Below, one piece after another: positions 32,423 through 43,583 of a stretch of DNA of 64,000 bases. The DNA is from Caenorhabditis remanei (taxonomy: Eukaryota; Nematoda; Chromadorea; Rhabditida; Rhabditidae). Under the pieces are notes generated by a model that had not been told where the DNA came from, did not search any database, and was given only the letters and a program-made list of their open reading frames with translations. The stretch spans positions 22,010,001 through 22,074,000 of the forward strand of contig NC_071331.1 in NCBI RefSeq assembly GCF_010183535.1. The letters run 5' to 3'. Every line of letters begins with the position of its first letter. Position 1 is the stretch's first letter. The translations under genes and the position numbers were made by a program.

Positions 32423-32516
32423 GTCTCTCACAAGAGTTCTTAAAATGCATTGCATCTCTATCTTTTCATATGTTCCAGATAGAGAACACAAGCATCTTAA
32501 GATCCCAAGGGGTCCC
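32423..32516 (-). ncRNA. predicted hairpin, array 2 left (class A)
   Basis: GGGATCTTAAGATGCTTGTG with TGCATTTTAAGAACTC, and TCTCTATCT with AGATAGAGA, pair in the minus sense. Counterpart of 15790. Confidence 0.45.
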
Positions 32517-32583
32517 ATGAGATTACTGTAGGGTTTTGGATCCTGGATCCAGAAATTTAGGATCGGGGTTACTGTAGGTCCCG

Positions 32584-32665
32584 ACCGGGGGCCAGTAGCC
32601 GTGGAACAGAAAATCAGTATGGTGTTGGAGTTTCCCTTCGACGACTACCTGCCCCCAGTGGCGCC
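32584..32665 (-). ncRNA. predicted hairpin, array 2 left (class C)
   Basis: Ends GGGGGCAGGTAGTCGTCGAA and GGCTACTGGCCCCCGG. Almost identical to 60193. Confidence 0.4.
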
Positions 32666-32739
32666 CAAATAAGAGAGAATAATAGGATCGGGGGTACTGT
32701 AGCTGGATCCAGGATCATGGGGAGGGGGTACTGTAGATG

Positions 32740-32828
32740 TACCACCCAGGGAGATGAGATAATCAGCGGCATATTCTCATGATACCATCTAGAATATGCC
32801 CACATGATATATCTCGTCTCCCAGGGGG
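32740..32828 (-). ncRNA. predicted hairpin, array 2 left (class B)
   Basis: GGGAGACGAGATATATCATG and GATTATCTCATCTCCC close the stem; GGGCATATTCT and AGAATATGCC pair inside. Counterpart of 15141. Confidence 0.5.
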
Positions 32829-32905
32829 TACTGTAGCACAGGGATTATAGTATCGGGGTACGGTAGTAGGATCCAAAAGGGGTTACTGTAGGTCCACCAC
32901 ACCGG

Positions 32906-32970
32906 TGGATCCTAGGAGTCTCTGCTAACTTTTGATTTTTGAAGTTAGCCGGAGGCTACTCGGATCCCCC
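32906..32970 (-). ncRNA. predicted hairpin, array 2 left (class D)
   Basis: GGATCCGAGTAGCCTCCGGC and AGCAGAGACTCCTAGGATCC pair across CTAACTTC and a GAAGTTAG-like partner. Confidence 0.5.
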
Positions 32971-33025
32971 GGGGTGTCCCAGGGGGGAAATTGGAATGAA
33001 TGATTTCCGGGGGGCCACCGCCCCT

Positions 33026-33154
33026 CTTTTATACCTCAGGCTCCGCCCCTTTGCTAGGAAAGCGCGCTCGATTGATAACCACTAGCCGATCACCACTCTT
33101 GTAAAACGACCGTTCTGTGGAAAATAGGCTCCGCCCACTGGTGGGGGTATAAAT
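33026..33154. promoter_or_regulatory. divergent promoter of hairpin array 2
   Basis: Minus TATAAAAG (33033-33026) and plus TATAAAT (33148-33154), with GGCTCCGCCC boxes and the CGCGCTCGATTGATAACCAC segment between. Both sides lead into GGAAATCATTCATTCC leaders. Confidence 0.6.
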
Positions 33155-33350
33155 GGGAGGGTGGTTGCCCAGTGGAAATCATTCATTCCGGTTTTCCGGG
33201 TTTTCGGGAATTTTCTAGAATTGCAATCTATGAAAATACCCGATCCCTTCTAGGATCCCCACCTACAGTACCCCCGATCCTGATTTTGGATCCTGGATCG
33301 AACTACCGTACCCACGATCCTACTATTCTCTATGCTACAGTATTCCTTTG

Positions 33351-33431
33351 TCCCGTTGGGATCACAGAACGGTTCAAATACAAGATCTGACAATATGTAA
33401 TCTTGAGCTAACCGTTCTTAGATCTCTCGGT
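33351..33431 (+). ncRNA. predicted hairpin, array 2 right (class A)
   Basis: Ends GTCCCGTTGGGATCACAG and AGATCTCTCGGTGTGAG; inner AACGGTT and AACCGTT, and ACAAGAT and ATCTTGA, pair. Counterpart at 61430. Confidence 0.5.
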
Positions 33432-33733
33432 GTGAGACCTACAGTAATCCCTATCCTAAATTTTGGAGCCTGCTACAGTAACCCCGTGTTGAGACCTAAA
33501 TCAGGCCAAACATGGTATGATTATATTTTTCTGAAAGCTCTTGATGAGTGGAATGCGACTGTGCAAATAGGAATTTGAAATGTTTGGATCCTGCAGAGAA
33601 ACAATTCAAAAATGGAAAACAAAACTGTTACCAGGCTGGTCTCAATTCCTTTCTTGTAAACACTAGAGAGTTCTGCCTAACTGTGGTTTATTTCATGTGA
33701 AAATTAAGAAAAAATAATTGGAAAATAAATGGA

Positions 33734-36076
33734 TTATTTATGAAGAGAAAGAGATTTCTCAAAAAGAAAAGCCAACACGTCGTGGTCCATTTCCTTGGGA
33801 TTCTTAGACATTACAGCACGAATATCTTCCACAGTTTTGATCTGTTTCAGACAGAATTCCTGAAAAGAAGTTGAGTACACTTGTTGTTTTAATTGAACAG
33901 TTTTGATACCTTTAATTCATTCGAATTGAATTGCACAGCCAAATCGAGTTTCTCTTTCAGACTCTTCTTTGATTCTTTAATCAAATAGAATTGACACTTT
34001 TGAATGACTCTTTTTGCATCGAACATGTCTGCTAGTTTCAGTATCCCATCGACTGTTTCATCTGGAATTTAGAGAGATCATAAAGAAAACGTACAGTAAT
34101 CGTTACCATTGATAACAGGGTCTCCATAAAGAGATTCGAGAAACAATTGGAAGTATTTCGCTTCGACATCTTTCAGACTGATTTCATCTTTCTTCGATTC
34201 TTCGAAACTTCCGATGAACAGAGATTTGAAGTAGGAAGATTCCGAGGCAAGGAACTGCAAATAGTACTTTGATTGAGACACCATAATACCTTTGAAATAC
34301 TCACCAATTTATTCACATAGAACTTCTTCTCCTCGACCACCAACACGACATCACTAAACTCTTTCACCGACTCATCGAACAGTCGTGGTGTAACATTTAC
34401 GAATTCGATTTCTGTTTTGTTTTCAATTGCAGTGGCTTGGGGCTTCCTGACTCCATTTTCCTCTACTTCATACACTTCCACATGACATTCAATTGTCATT
34501 TTTCCATCAACGACATACCTTGGATCTTTTTGAAACGAGATCGCGCAAACTTCTCCAAATCTTCCTTCTTTCTGACAAATTGTCTCAACACCATTCTTTG
34601 TTCTGATTTTAAATTCGATTTTCCAGTAAAGTGACGGAGGTGGACTCTCCCATAGTGCCAAATCAACCAACCACCTTGAATCATTTTCTTTGCGACACCC
34701 GATGCAACTGAAATTGTAAAAAAGAGTTGTTTTCACAAACGAAGTTGTTTTTGTGAGAATAAATGTTGTACTGGTACTACTATCCTACTAGAGAACAGTG
34801 TGTGCTCTCAAATTTTTTTTTTTGAAAAATTCAGATTTCGAAAGAAACCGAAAGATGTTTCAAAATACTTTCCGCTAAAGAGAGCGCCGATTGGGATTTT
34901 AGAGCATCGTTGTTTTTTCAAATTCTATTTTTTTTTAAATTTTGTTGGTATTTTCGATTAATTTTTTGTTGAACATAAGTTTAGGGGAAGTTTCGAAATT
35001 GTATTGCTATAAAACACCAAAACTTCACTGAATTCAGTAGAAAAAGGCGCCGATTTAGTAATTTTTGTATACTGTATGAACTTTTTTTTGCTATGCGCCT
35101 TTAAGCTACAGTAGGAATATTTTCGAAAATTCTTTCGAAATTGCTTCGAAGGCACACACTGATAGAGAATATCACCAAGTGACCGTGGAGTTATGGAACG
35201 TCACTTATATCATTGGATGGCGGAGAATACTCAAATTTATGTAGTTCTACAGTGAATTTAGTGATTAAAAGTACTTGAACATTATTTTTGGGGTGTTAAA
35301 ATTCAAAAAAAATTGGAAAAAGCCAGCAAAATCTGTCCCTCGGCTGGCCCATCACCTTTCTGACACACGAAAATTGAGTTAGAACTTTGTTGGAATTTTC
35401 GTGTGTATATATTAGACCTCGAGAGTAAAAAGTGAGTATATATTTGGAATGAGAGTTTTCTTAGCTTTCCAATGATATAAGTGACGTTCCATCCCCTCAA
35501 AAAGAACTACAAGACACGCGAAGCCAATTTTTTGCACGAATTAATTCTATTTTTCTATTTTTTGTTCTGAAATTGTAGTATTTTCAGGTTTTCGGATGGA
35601 ACAATGAATGAAAAAAGGTCCCATCCATCAGAATTGTAGAAAATTAAATTCTTTATCTTATAAACCACAAAACGTGAATTTTGGTCAGAAATTGACTTTT
35701 GTGATACAGAAAAACAGATTTTCAGAAAAGTGATTATAACTTTTTTTAACAGAAAATATTTTGAACAGAAATTACAGGAAATGTAACTCCCCGGTCACTT
35801 GGTGACATTCCCTATTTAGATACCTCAAAAATAAAATGTTGCGGTAGACTAGTTTTGGGCAGAATGTGTGATATTGTTCCTCTCAGACTTGAAAAGATGT
35901 TTCGATTAAATTCGAAAGATTGTTTTGACAGTATTCAAAATGACACAAATAGTTTAAGAGTAAACTAACCAAATGTATCCGTTGATTGTTTCTGTTGGTC
36001 CAAAACACGTATCACCTGTTGATAACTGCACAACACGGAAAGTATGAGATAAAATTAACTGTCCAAGAAGAACCAT
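33734..36076 (-). CDS. MATH-BTB protein, copy A (BATH family, CUL3 adaptor type)
   Basis: Five exons: 36076-35970, 34707-34305, 34254-34107, 34061-33910 and 33859-33734. Phases are compatible; 311 residues. Residues 5-140 are a MATH domain (KFxxxHxF-like start, WKIEFKIRT, DGKMTIECHVEVYEV). Residues 150-250 are a BTB/POZ domain (FSDVVLVVEEKKFYVNKL, FLASESSYFKSLFIGSFEES, KYFQLFLESLYGDPVI), and a helical C-terminus follows. In this nematode-expanded family the BTB domain binds cullin-3 and MATH binds substrates for ubiquitination. The first intron is about 1.26 kb and contains palindromic elements. All splice sites look functional. Copies lie at 46161, 53552 and 61792, with a partial one at 37331. 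The exact C. elegans bath number is not assignable. Confidence 0.85.
35146..35825. repeat. inverted-repeat element in MATH-BTB intron 1 (CACCAAGTGACC ends)
   Basis: GAATATCACCAAGTGACCG with ACGTCACTTATATCATTGGA near 35165-35220 reappears inverted near 35460-35490 and 35790-35810. Fragments occupy the same place in copies B, C, D and E. Confidence 0.55.
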
Positions 36077-36289
36077 TGTTAGACTGCTCTTACCCAAACG
36101 AGTATTTCTGAATAAAGATAGTTTTAAAATACTTCATTTCACAAATATTCTCTTATCAGTGTTGTTTGCTATCCGGAAATGACGTCAACAATCAATTAAG
36201 GAATATCAATGTGAGAGAGGAAGCAATATGAGTATTATGCAACTGCACGGTCTCCCACACCTCAAAAAAGAACTACAAGACACGGGAAG

Positions 36290-36720
36290 CCGATTTTCTG
36301 CACTATTTAATTATATTTTTCTATTTTTTGTTCTGAAATTGCAGTATTTTCAGGTTTTCGGACGGAACAATGAATGAGAAAAGGACCTATCCATCAGAAT
36401 TGTAGAAAATTAAATTCTTTATCGAATGAACCACAAAACGAGAATTTTGGTCGGGAAATAACTTTTTTGAAACAGAAAAACCAATTTTCAGAAAAGTGAT
36501 TATAACTTTTTTGACAGAATACATTTTTGACAGAAATTGCAGGAAATGTAATCGAGGACTTTCTGAAACTGTCTTTCTTTTTCTGAAAATTGGTTTTTCT
36601 GTATCAAAAAATATATTTTCCGACCAAAATTCACGTTTTATTATTCGTAACATAGAGAATTTTGAAAACCCCTAAAAATACTGCATTTTCAGAACAAAAA
36701 TAGAAAGAATTGAATTAAAA
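36290..36720. repeat. palindromic element upstream of MATH genes (TTTTGTTCTGAAATTGCAG ends)
   Basis: The left part has GCAGTATTTTCAGG and GAAAAACCAATTTTCAG; the right part has CTGAAAATTGGTTTTTC and AATACTGCATTTTCAGAAC. Related palindromes lie at 48050-48500, 55480-55930 and 63690-64000, with a short one at 39350-39480. Confidence 0.6.
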
Positions 36721-36989
36721 CGTTAAAAATGCGATAGAAGGAATGCATGAGACAGTACGAAAAATCAGAGAAAAAAGAGAATTGTCGACAAGAGAGAGAG
36801 TAATAAGAAATGAAATCGCCCAATTTCTTATCAATCAACTATTTGCTCTCCATTATTTCGATGTCAACATTCAACTAAGACATAGCAATATTAGAGACAC
36901 AATACATTTATATTGCATATCAGTTGATGAGTCATCTCATTTCCCCAAGAAAGTTTTTAATAGCTTTTAAAGTTGAAACTTTGTAGAAG

Positions 36990-37262
36990 CATTGAGGAGA
37001 TTGAGACATTGCACAACAACTTTACAAGAAATGGAATACGGCGAATAGTAGTACTAAAGAGTCCAGACCGTCACATATATCGTTAGAAAAAGAAGAGGTC
37101 CTAGTACTGAGAATATTCATCGTGTTTGATACTTTCCCATTAACCAAAATTCGTTGGCTTCTTTGAGAGATGAATGAGCTCAACCAATTGAGCATGTTTC
37201 CAGTAATTCCATAACTTCGGAAAAGACACCTTATCGAATGTCATTTATTGGAGTTTCATGAA
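36990..37262 (-). pseudogene. relic of a non-LTR retrotransposon reverse transcriptase
   Basis: In the minus sense one frame reads GNMLNWLSSFISQRSQRILV followed by NGKVSN, and another reads VLGPLLFL. These are standard blocks of jockey/CR1-type reverse transcriptases. Stops and frameshifts separate the blocks. It lies just 3' of the MATH-RING copy and is unrelated in detail to the LINE at 44576. Confidence 0.65.
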
Positions 37263-37330
37263 TTCAATTCGAAACTACAAATCTAACAGGAAATTGCACT
37301 ACCATTAAAGTATGATACAATTAATATATT

Positions 37331-39122
37331 TTACATACTGAGAGCCAGGTAATTCTTTGGAAGATTGGAGATTATCCGTCCAGTAAGCTGTGTGACGACT
37401 CGACAAAATGGACACTGAATTTGATCCGGTAGGGCAATACCTTTGCAGCAACCAAGGCATAGAGTGTGTCCACAATCCAAAACTCGTGGCGTTCTGTCTC
37501 CATCCTCTCCATATTCTTACAAACAAATAGTACATTGTTTCCATGGCAAAGTCTCTTTCTTCTTCTGTTGCTCCTTAGCCTTCTCGAATTCTTTCTTGCT
37601 CAACGATATTGCCGTTTCTAGCTCCTTTACCTTAATTGTCAGTTGATTGATCTGATCATGAACTCCGATTTCTGTTTCGTTTTCAATTACCGCCCGGGGC
37701 TTCCTGACTCCATTTTCATCTACTTCATACACTTCCACATGACATTCAATTGTCAAGTTTCCATCAACGAAATACTTTGGATCGTTTCGAAACGAGAGCA
37801 CGGGACTGTCTTGATATCTTCCATCTGTCGTACCAACTGTCTCAACACCATCATTTGTTCTGATTTTGTACTCGATTTTCCAGTGAAGTGACGACGGAAG
37901 TAGACTGTTCCATACTTCCAAACCAATCACCCACTCTGATTCATTTTCTTTGTAACACCCGATGCGACTGAAATTGTAAAAAAGAGTTGTTTTCACAAAC
38001 GAAGTTGTTGTTGTGAGAATAAATGTTGTCTCTGGTACTACTATCCTACTAGAGAACAGTCAGTGCTCGAATTTTTTTTTGAAAAATTCAGATTTCGAAA
38101 GAAACCGAAATATGTTTCAAAAACACTTTCCGCTAAAGAGAGCGCCGAGCGGGATTTTAGAGCATCGTTGTTTTTTCAAATTCCATTTCTTTTTCTTTTT
38201 TTTGTTGGTATTTTCGATTAATTTTTTGTTGAACCTGATTATTTTAGGGGAAGTTTCGAAATTTTATTGCTATAAAACACCAAAACTTTACTGAATTCGG
38301 TAGAAAACGGCTGATTTTGTAATTTTTGTATACTGTATGAAATGGTTTTGCGATGCGCCTTTAAGCTACAGTAGGAATATTTTCGAAAGTTCTTTCGAAA
38401 TTGCTTCGAAGGCACACACTGCTAGAGAATATCACCAAGTGACCGTGGAGTTAAGGACCGTCACTTATATCATTGGAATGCGGAGAATACTCAAATATTA
38501 GGTTGGCAAGAAAGTTTTTGACCATGATTTGTTTTGAATGCTGTCAGACAAATGACGAGAATCAAAACCAACTATGCATGGCCTATGTTAGATAAACTCT
38601 CTGGAATTCTGATAGTATACAGCATTTCCCTCCGACGCTTCCCTTCTGGGAGAGCACTGCCTATTTTCTTTCTTGACCAACAATTCTTACAGCAATATTT
38701 TCGATTTCCCATTACATGTTATACTAATATTACTATAATTGCTCAACCGATAGGAGAACTTAGCAAGGGTGAAATTTTCTATCGACACACTAAAAGTAAT
38801 TTAGTTCACAGCATTGAGAAATGTCATTTTTAATGATCAAAGTATCACGTACTAAAAAACCATATGAACAGGATTTGTACATGTTGTGAGTTATAGAGGA
38901 AGAGTATCCATCCAAGTATTTTTGTGAATTAGACTTGAAAAGACGTTTCAATTAAAGTCGAAAGATTGTTTTGACAGTATTCAAAATGACACAAATAGTT
39001 TAAGAGTAAACTAACCAGTCTACTCCGTTGATCGTTTTTGTTGGTCCTAAACACAAACGACCTGTTGATAACTCCACAACAGGAAAGGAATGAGATAACA
39101 TAAACTTTCCAGTGTGATCCAT
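37331..39122 (-). pseudogene. MATH - coiled coil - RING chimera (copy B) with a stop inside the RING
   Basis: Exon 1 is 39122-39016, and exon 2 starts at 37967. Exon 2 encodes a MATH domain like the other copies up to ENETEIG, then a Glu/Lys-rich heptad-like helix (HDQINQLTIKVKELETAISL and on), then QCTICL followed by TAA at 37519-37517. Without the stop the frame runs 61 more codons to 37331 and completes a C3HC4 RING: CTIC, then DCGHTLCLGCC, then CPFC. The stop falls where GAA (Glu) would be expected from the following EYGED, so one base change could explain it. The open part is 185 residues. The BTB exons are absent, so this copy swapped its C-terminus. It may be a nonsense allele, or a truncated MATH-coiled-coil protein may still be made. 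Confidence 0.7.
38504..38860 (+). mobile_element. mariner-like terminal repeat fragment
   Basis: After a TA, the sequence TTAGGTTGGCAAGAAAGTTT starts exactly where the other MATH copies diverge (after GCGGAGAATACTCAAAT). This is the classic mariner 5' end. No transposase motif or matching right end is recognised, so the right limit is a guess. Confidence 0.5.
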
Positions 39123-39746
39123 TGTTAGACTGCTCTTACCCAAATGAGTATTTCTGAATAAAGATAGTTTTAAAATACTTCATTTCACAAATATTCTCTT
39201 ATCAGTGTTGTTTGCTATCCGGAAATGACGTCAACAATCAATTAAGGAATATCAATGTGAGAGAGGAAGCAATATGAGTATTATACAACTGCACGGTCTC
39301 CCACCCCTCAAAAAAGAACTACAAGAAACGGGAAGCCGATTTTTGCACGATTTAATTATATTCTTTCATTTTTTGTTCTGAAATTGCAGTATTTTCAGGT
39401 TTTTTGACGTCGCAATGAATGACGTCTTTGACGTCTGAAAACCTGAAAATACTGCATTTTCAGAACAAAAATTGAAATAATTAAATTAAAACATTTAAAA
39501 ATCGGCTAGAAGGAATGCATGAGACAGTACGAAAAATCAGAGAAAAAATGAGGTTTGTCGACTAGAGAGAGAGTAATAAGAAATGAAATCGGTCATACCC
39601 AATTTCTTATCAATCAACTATTTGCTCTCCACTATTTCGATGTCAACATTCAACTAAGACAGAGCAATTTTAGAGACATAAAACATTTATATTGCTTATC
39701 AGTCGATGAGTCATGTAGAAATTAGAATTTGGAAAATAATTACTAA

Positions 39747-40394
39747 CACGGAACCCTAATGTTACGATGCGAAAGCAACAATACTGACGCATTTCTCGTT
39801 GATTTTTTCGCCAATTTTATTCAAATTGCAGGTCTTAGAATTTATGAAAATTTCAAAAATCAGAAATTCGGAATTTGTCTGTTGTAATCAGAGATAAGAG
39901 GCTAGAAAATGTGTTTTTGTACTTCTACTAACACTTTGGGAATAGAAAAACCAAAAAATCGAAATTTTTTTCCTAAGTTTATTGTAGAAAATTGAAAAAA
40001 AAGGCGCATTTCAGCGAGTTTAGAGCATATAATAAGCTTCTGGGATATGGAAAGAATGTTATTGTTTACGGTGATAAAAACCCAACTTTTGCTTGTTTTT
40101 CTAGTGATTTTGTCATTTCTCAACTTTCAATACAGATAGGCTCCTCCTCGAATAAAACACTAAAAATCAGAATTTTATCATTTTCTGATAGTTCTTTTCA
40201 TATTCTTCGATGCTATCATTTTGGATCTTTGAAATTCGATCTTTTTCTATTTATTTTCCATCAAAAACTGTCTTTTCAGTAGTGATTTTTTTCCTCAAAT
40301 TTTGTCGGACGTTTCGCGCCAAGAGACGTTACTGACGCATTTCTCGAACACCGCTGCGCATAAATGGAGACTTTTGTAACTTTAGGGTTCCGTG
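39747..40394. mobile_element. DNA element with CACGGAACCCTAA inverted ends, long copy
   Basis: Left end CACGGAACCCTAATGTTAC, right end GTAACTTTAGGGTTCCGTG, 648 bases, no transposase. ACTGACGCATTTCTCG occurs near both ends. The block-2 counterpart at 48771 is about 320 bases shorter by an internal deletion. Confidence 0.6.
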
Positions 40395-40987
40395 CAGTAG
40401 AGCGCACTTGCATCAAATGGGCGGGGTCACGCGCCAAAAAAGCGCGGGAATTTGAATTTGAGTTTTTTGGGAAACTTGCTGGAATTTCAGCCAGTTTTGG
40501 ACAGTTTTCATCATAAAAAAAGCTGAAAATTCATATTTTCGTATATTTTCAGCTGTAGATTTAAATAATTCAAAAAAATTTACATTTTTTTCCTTCAAAA
40601 ATTGAGTTTCCACGACTTTTCCATGTGAAAAGTGGGTTTTCGGCGGTTAAAAAGTCCCGAAATTCTCAAAAAACTTAAGATTTTCCATTCTTTTCGCCTA
40701 TCCTCACATTGTTAGAATTTTCTCATTTTCTATGTATAAAATCACTAAAATCTGAGAAAATAGGAAACAAAAAGCGATTATTAATAAGCAAACAACCAAA
40801 ACGATTCGATTTATTCAAAAAAACTAGGGAAATACAATCCGCTATGCATCATCCAGAGACAAGTAAACTTTTTATACTCATTCGATCGATTGCCTCCGAC
40901 AACGAACCATAATTTAGTGTCACGATTACATTGGAGAGTGACTGACGCTTGTTGATTACTGGTGGCTATCTGGAATTTCAGAACACT

Positions 40988-42346
40988 TCATGTGCTGCCA
41001 CCCAAATTAGAACCACCCGAATTAGAACCAGAAGATGAACAGTCTTGAAACGTCTCCAGTTCCCAACAACGTACCTTATATTTGTGATATTTCGAAAAAT
41101 GAAGATTCGTATAGTTAGCCAACACACTAACTTCTGCTATCTCCTTATAGACATACGATATTTCACATGTTAACCGAATATTCTCACAATTTGTCCAATT
41201 TTCTTGTAAAGGGATAGTAGGATTTAAGCCAGTTGAAAGAATAGGAAATCTGCAACATTCTGAAATCAATAATAATAGGGTTACTGTAGGTTGGTGGCCT
41301 AGAAACCCCGTCTCACTCGAAACTCCGGGTTTCTAGGCTACCATACAAAAAATAAATGTTGGATTTGAATTCACCATACAATTTCCAAAGCTTTGAGCCC
41401 CGTATTGACATATTTTGAACGTATTTGAATTGGTGCCCTAGAAACCTCCATTCCTAGGCCACCACCCCCCCCCCCCCCCCCCCCAACATTTCCACGTGAA
41501 CCGAAAAATCTCAATATGAGACTCAAAATTCCGTGAATTTTGTGAAAAATTTCACATTGGTTTTAGCAAAAAATCAAGAATTCAATGTGAAACAGGTCAA
41601 CTGTAGGTTGTTGACACAGAAACCACCCGGAATTAGTGGTTTCTAGGCCATCATACTCAAAATAAGTCTTAAATTTGAATTCTCCATACTATTTGGTGAC
41701 CTAGAAAATGCATTTTCTAGGCCATCAAATCGAAACGCATCAAATTGTGTCAATATTGTGTCAATCTAATATGGGGCTCAAAATTTTGGAAATTGGTTAA
41801 GAAATCTGAAAATTTTGTCAGCAGTCCTACAAAAAAAATAAACTGCAAAAATCACCAGAAAACTCTCTCGGACAGGCCATTTTGAGTATCTGACCCAGAA
41901 AACTCACTGAATTCTGAATTCTAGGAAACCAACCTGAAAATAAGTAGAAAAATCGGGGTCTCCATAAAATTTCTAAAATTTTGAGCCCCATATTGACCTA
42001 TTTTGAAGCAATTCGATTTTGTGGCCTAGGAAATGCATTTTCTAGGCCACCAGACACAACATTTTTGAAGTGCACCGAAATAGGTCAATATGGAGCTCAA
42101 AATTTCGGAAATTTCAAGATGACGAATATCATAATGAAAAATTGAAATACTTGAGCTTTCGATGGTATTGAGGGGTCACAAGATATAGAAATTTTCGAAA
42201 AAAAAATTATTTTTTAATCATCAATCACCTTTGACTTTCCCGTTTAACTCGGGTATACGACGGTCAATACTGTCAAAATATATTCTTGGAAAACATCCGT
42301 CGGCCAAAAGTATTAGAACCGATAATAGTGGTAGGAAGATATTCAT
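40988..42346 (-). CDS. small secreted cysteine-containing protein
   Basis: Two exons: 42346-42229 and 41259-40988; 129 residues. Exon 1 is a signal peptide (MNIFLPLLSVLILLADGCFP) plus a short linker. Exon 2 begins ECCRFPIL and has further cysteines in WTNC, LTC, KVRCW and FQDC, with glycosylation-like sites NWT and NYT, ending in a Ser/Gly-rich tail (GGSNLGGST). The intron is about 970 bases and holds three palindromic elements and a C20 tract. Likely a nematode-restricted secreted protein; the spacing recalls Caenorhabditis C6-type domains, but I cannot assign one. The duplicate at 49639 has lost its start. Confidence 0.7.
41380..41540. repeat. family Q palindrome interrupted by a C20 tract
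   Basis: Between the inner core TTCCTAGGCCACC and the right arm lies an uninterrupted run of 20 C (41465-41484). The corresponding copy at 50031 lacks it. Confidence 0.7.
41967..42118. repeat. palindromic element, family Q
   Basis: GAGCCCCATATTGACCTATT and AATAGGTCAATATGGAGCTC outer arms, GGCCTAGGAAATGCATTTTC core. Confidence 0.7.
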
Positions 42347-42882
42347 TGTCAAGTGAAACATTGACGTATTCTTTTCCCTCAATGCCCTAATTAATAAGTG
42401 TCCTAATTAAGTTTTTATAATTACATTGCCCTTGTAAGTGAGAAAACTAATTAGTGGACTGCGCCGCAAATTGGAAAAGTGGGAGGAGCCTAATAAAAAT
42501 GAAATGTAAAAAGGTTTTTTAAAAAATTATTGAAGAGCCGTGAAGCTTTTGGCGATCCATTGAGATTCATGACGAGATTGTCAAACGGACATCTGATGAC
42601 GTCACCAATAACTGTTGCCACGTTCTGGATACAATGTAAGCACGCCGTGTGATGCTGAAAATGCTGAAAATAGTTGAAATGTTGATAAAGTCATGATAAA
42701 GTAATAAAGTGATAAAGTAGGGAATAAGATTTTAAGCTCCGCCTCCAAAACGGGGGGCTTTGTTTTGTTATGGAGAAATAATTCTGAGACTCTAGATTGT
42801 TATTTGAGTGGAGCGTGCTGAATTGGACATCGAATACTGGATACATGTACTCAATGATTGAACAATACAGAAGTATCTTGTG

Positions 42883-43583
42883 CTATGCGTATTGCGATCG
42901 TCCGTTTTTGATTGATGAAGCGAAGGCAGTGTCGAGAATTCGCTTGAATCTTTCTGTGACGGTACTGTACCAGTTTAGTCTTTCAGTGGAAAGAAGTGGA
43001 ATCGAGTCGAGTTTCTCATTCAAGCTCTCCAATCCAAACGGATTTCCGTTTATCACCATCACTGACATTTTTGGAATCTGAAAAGTTTAAATTAAAAATA
43101 CAGTTTTTTTTTCGGAAAAAATTAATCTAATTTTATCTTGAAAAGCGGATCATACGACAAGATGATACTCAACGATTCCAGCTCTTTCTGATTGACCGTA
43201 TTTTCGAATGTCATCACGTCAGAGATTTGAGACAAATCCGTCGAATGTACTCAAATCGTTTTCTGCTTTTTTTCAATAGCTCCTCCAAATTGATCGGATT
43301 TTGTTCTGATGAATCATCAATAAGTTCTGCACAATCCTCAATTGTTGCTGGAGCAGTAGTTTCCGAATATTCAGTCGTCTGATGACTCGTTTATCATCAA
43401 GTAGTCACCAATTTCATCTGGCAAACACTGGAAATTTGAATAATTTAAGTCTTACAATACCACATAGAAAAACGCGCGAAAGTCACGCCAGACACCTATC
43501 CAATAGAAATTTTTTGAATATTACCTGAAAATCTGTCGCTTCCAGTTTGAGTCCGTGAATTCTTCGTTGCTCATCGTGGCCAT
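42883..43583 (-). pseudogene. decayed gene of unknown family, block copy 1
   Basis: On the minus strand, MATMSNEEFTDSNW plus KRQIF opens at 43583 and ends at a GT near 43525. Further on, frames such as SSEQNPINLEELLKKSRKRF, MTFENTVNQKELESLSIIL and MVINGNPFGLESLNEKL are open but do not join without frameshifts or odd splicing. The same breaks occur in the second copy (about 51700-52460), so decay preceded the duplication, or the gene model is different from what I can see. Confidence 0.35.

Larger units (their letters stand above)
32340..33480. repeat. hairpin array 2
   Basis: Shortened relative of array 1 directly after atg-3. The left arm (minus sense) keeps four hairpins of classes D, B, C and A. 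The central divergent promoter is at 33026-33154, and the right arm has one clear class A hairpin. Spacers are the same CTACAGTA / CCGATCCTA / GGATCC motifs. Confidence 0.65.

Noticed and set aside
36743..36970. 75-codon plus-strand frame rich in Arg/Glu/Ile
   Set aside because: Sibling upstream regions (39520, 48540) carry frame-breaking changes, so it is not maintained.
39992..40282. Open frame of 96 codons on the plus strand
   Set aside because: Lies inside the CACGGAACCCTAA element and is deleted in the second copy; no domain.
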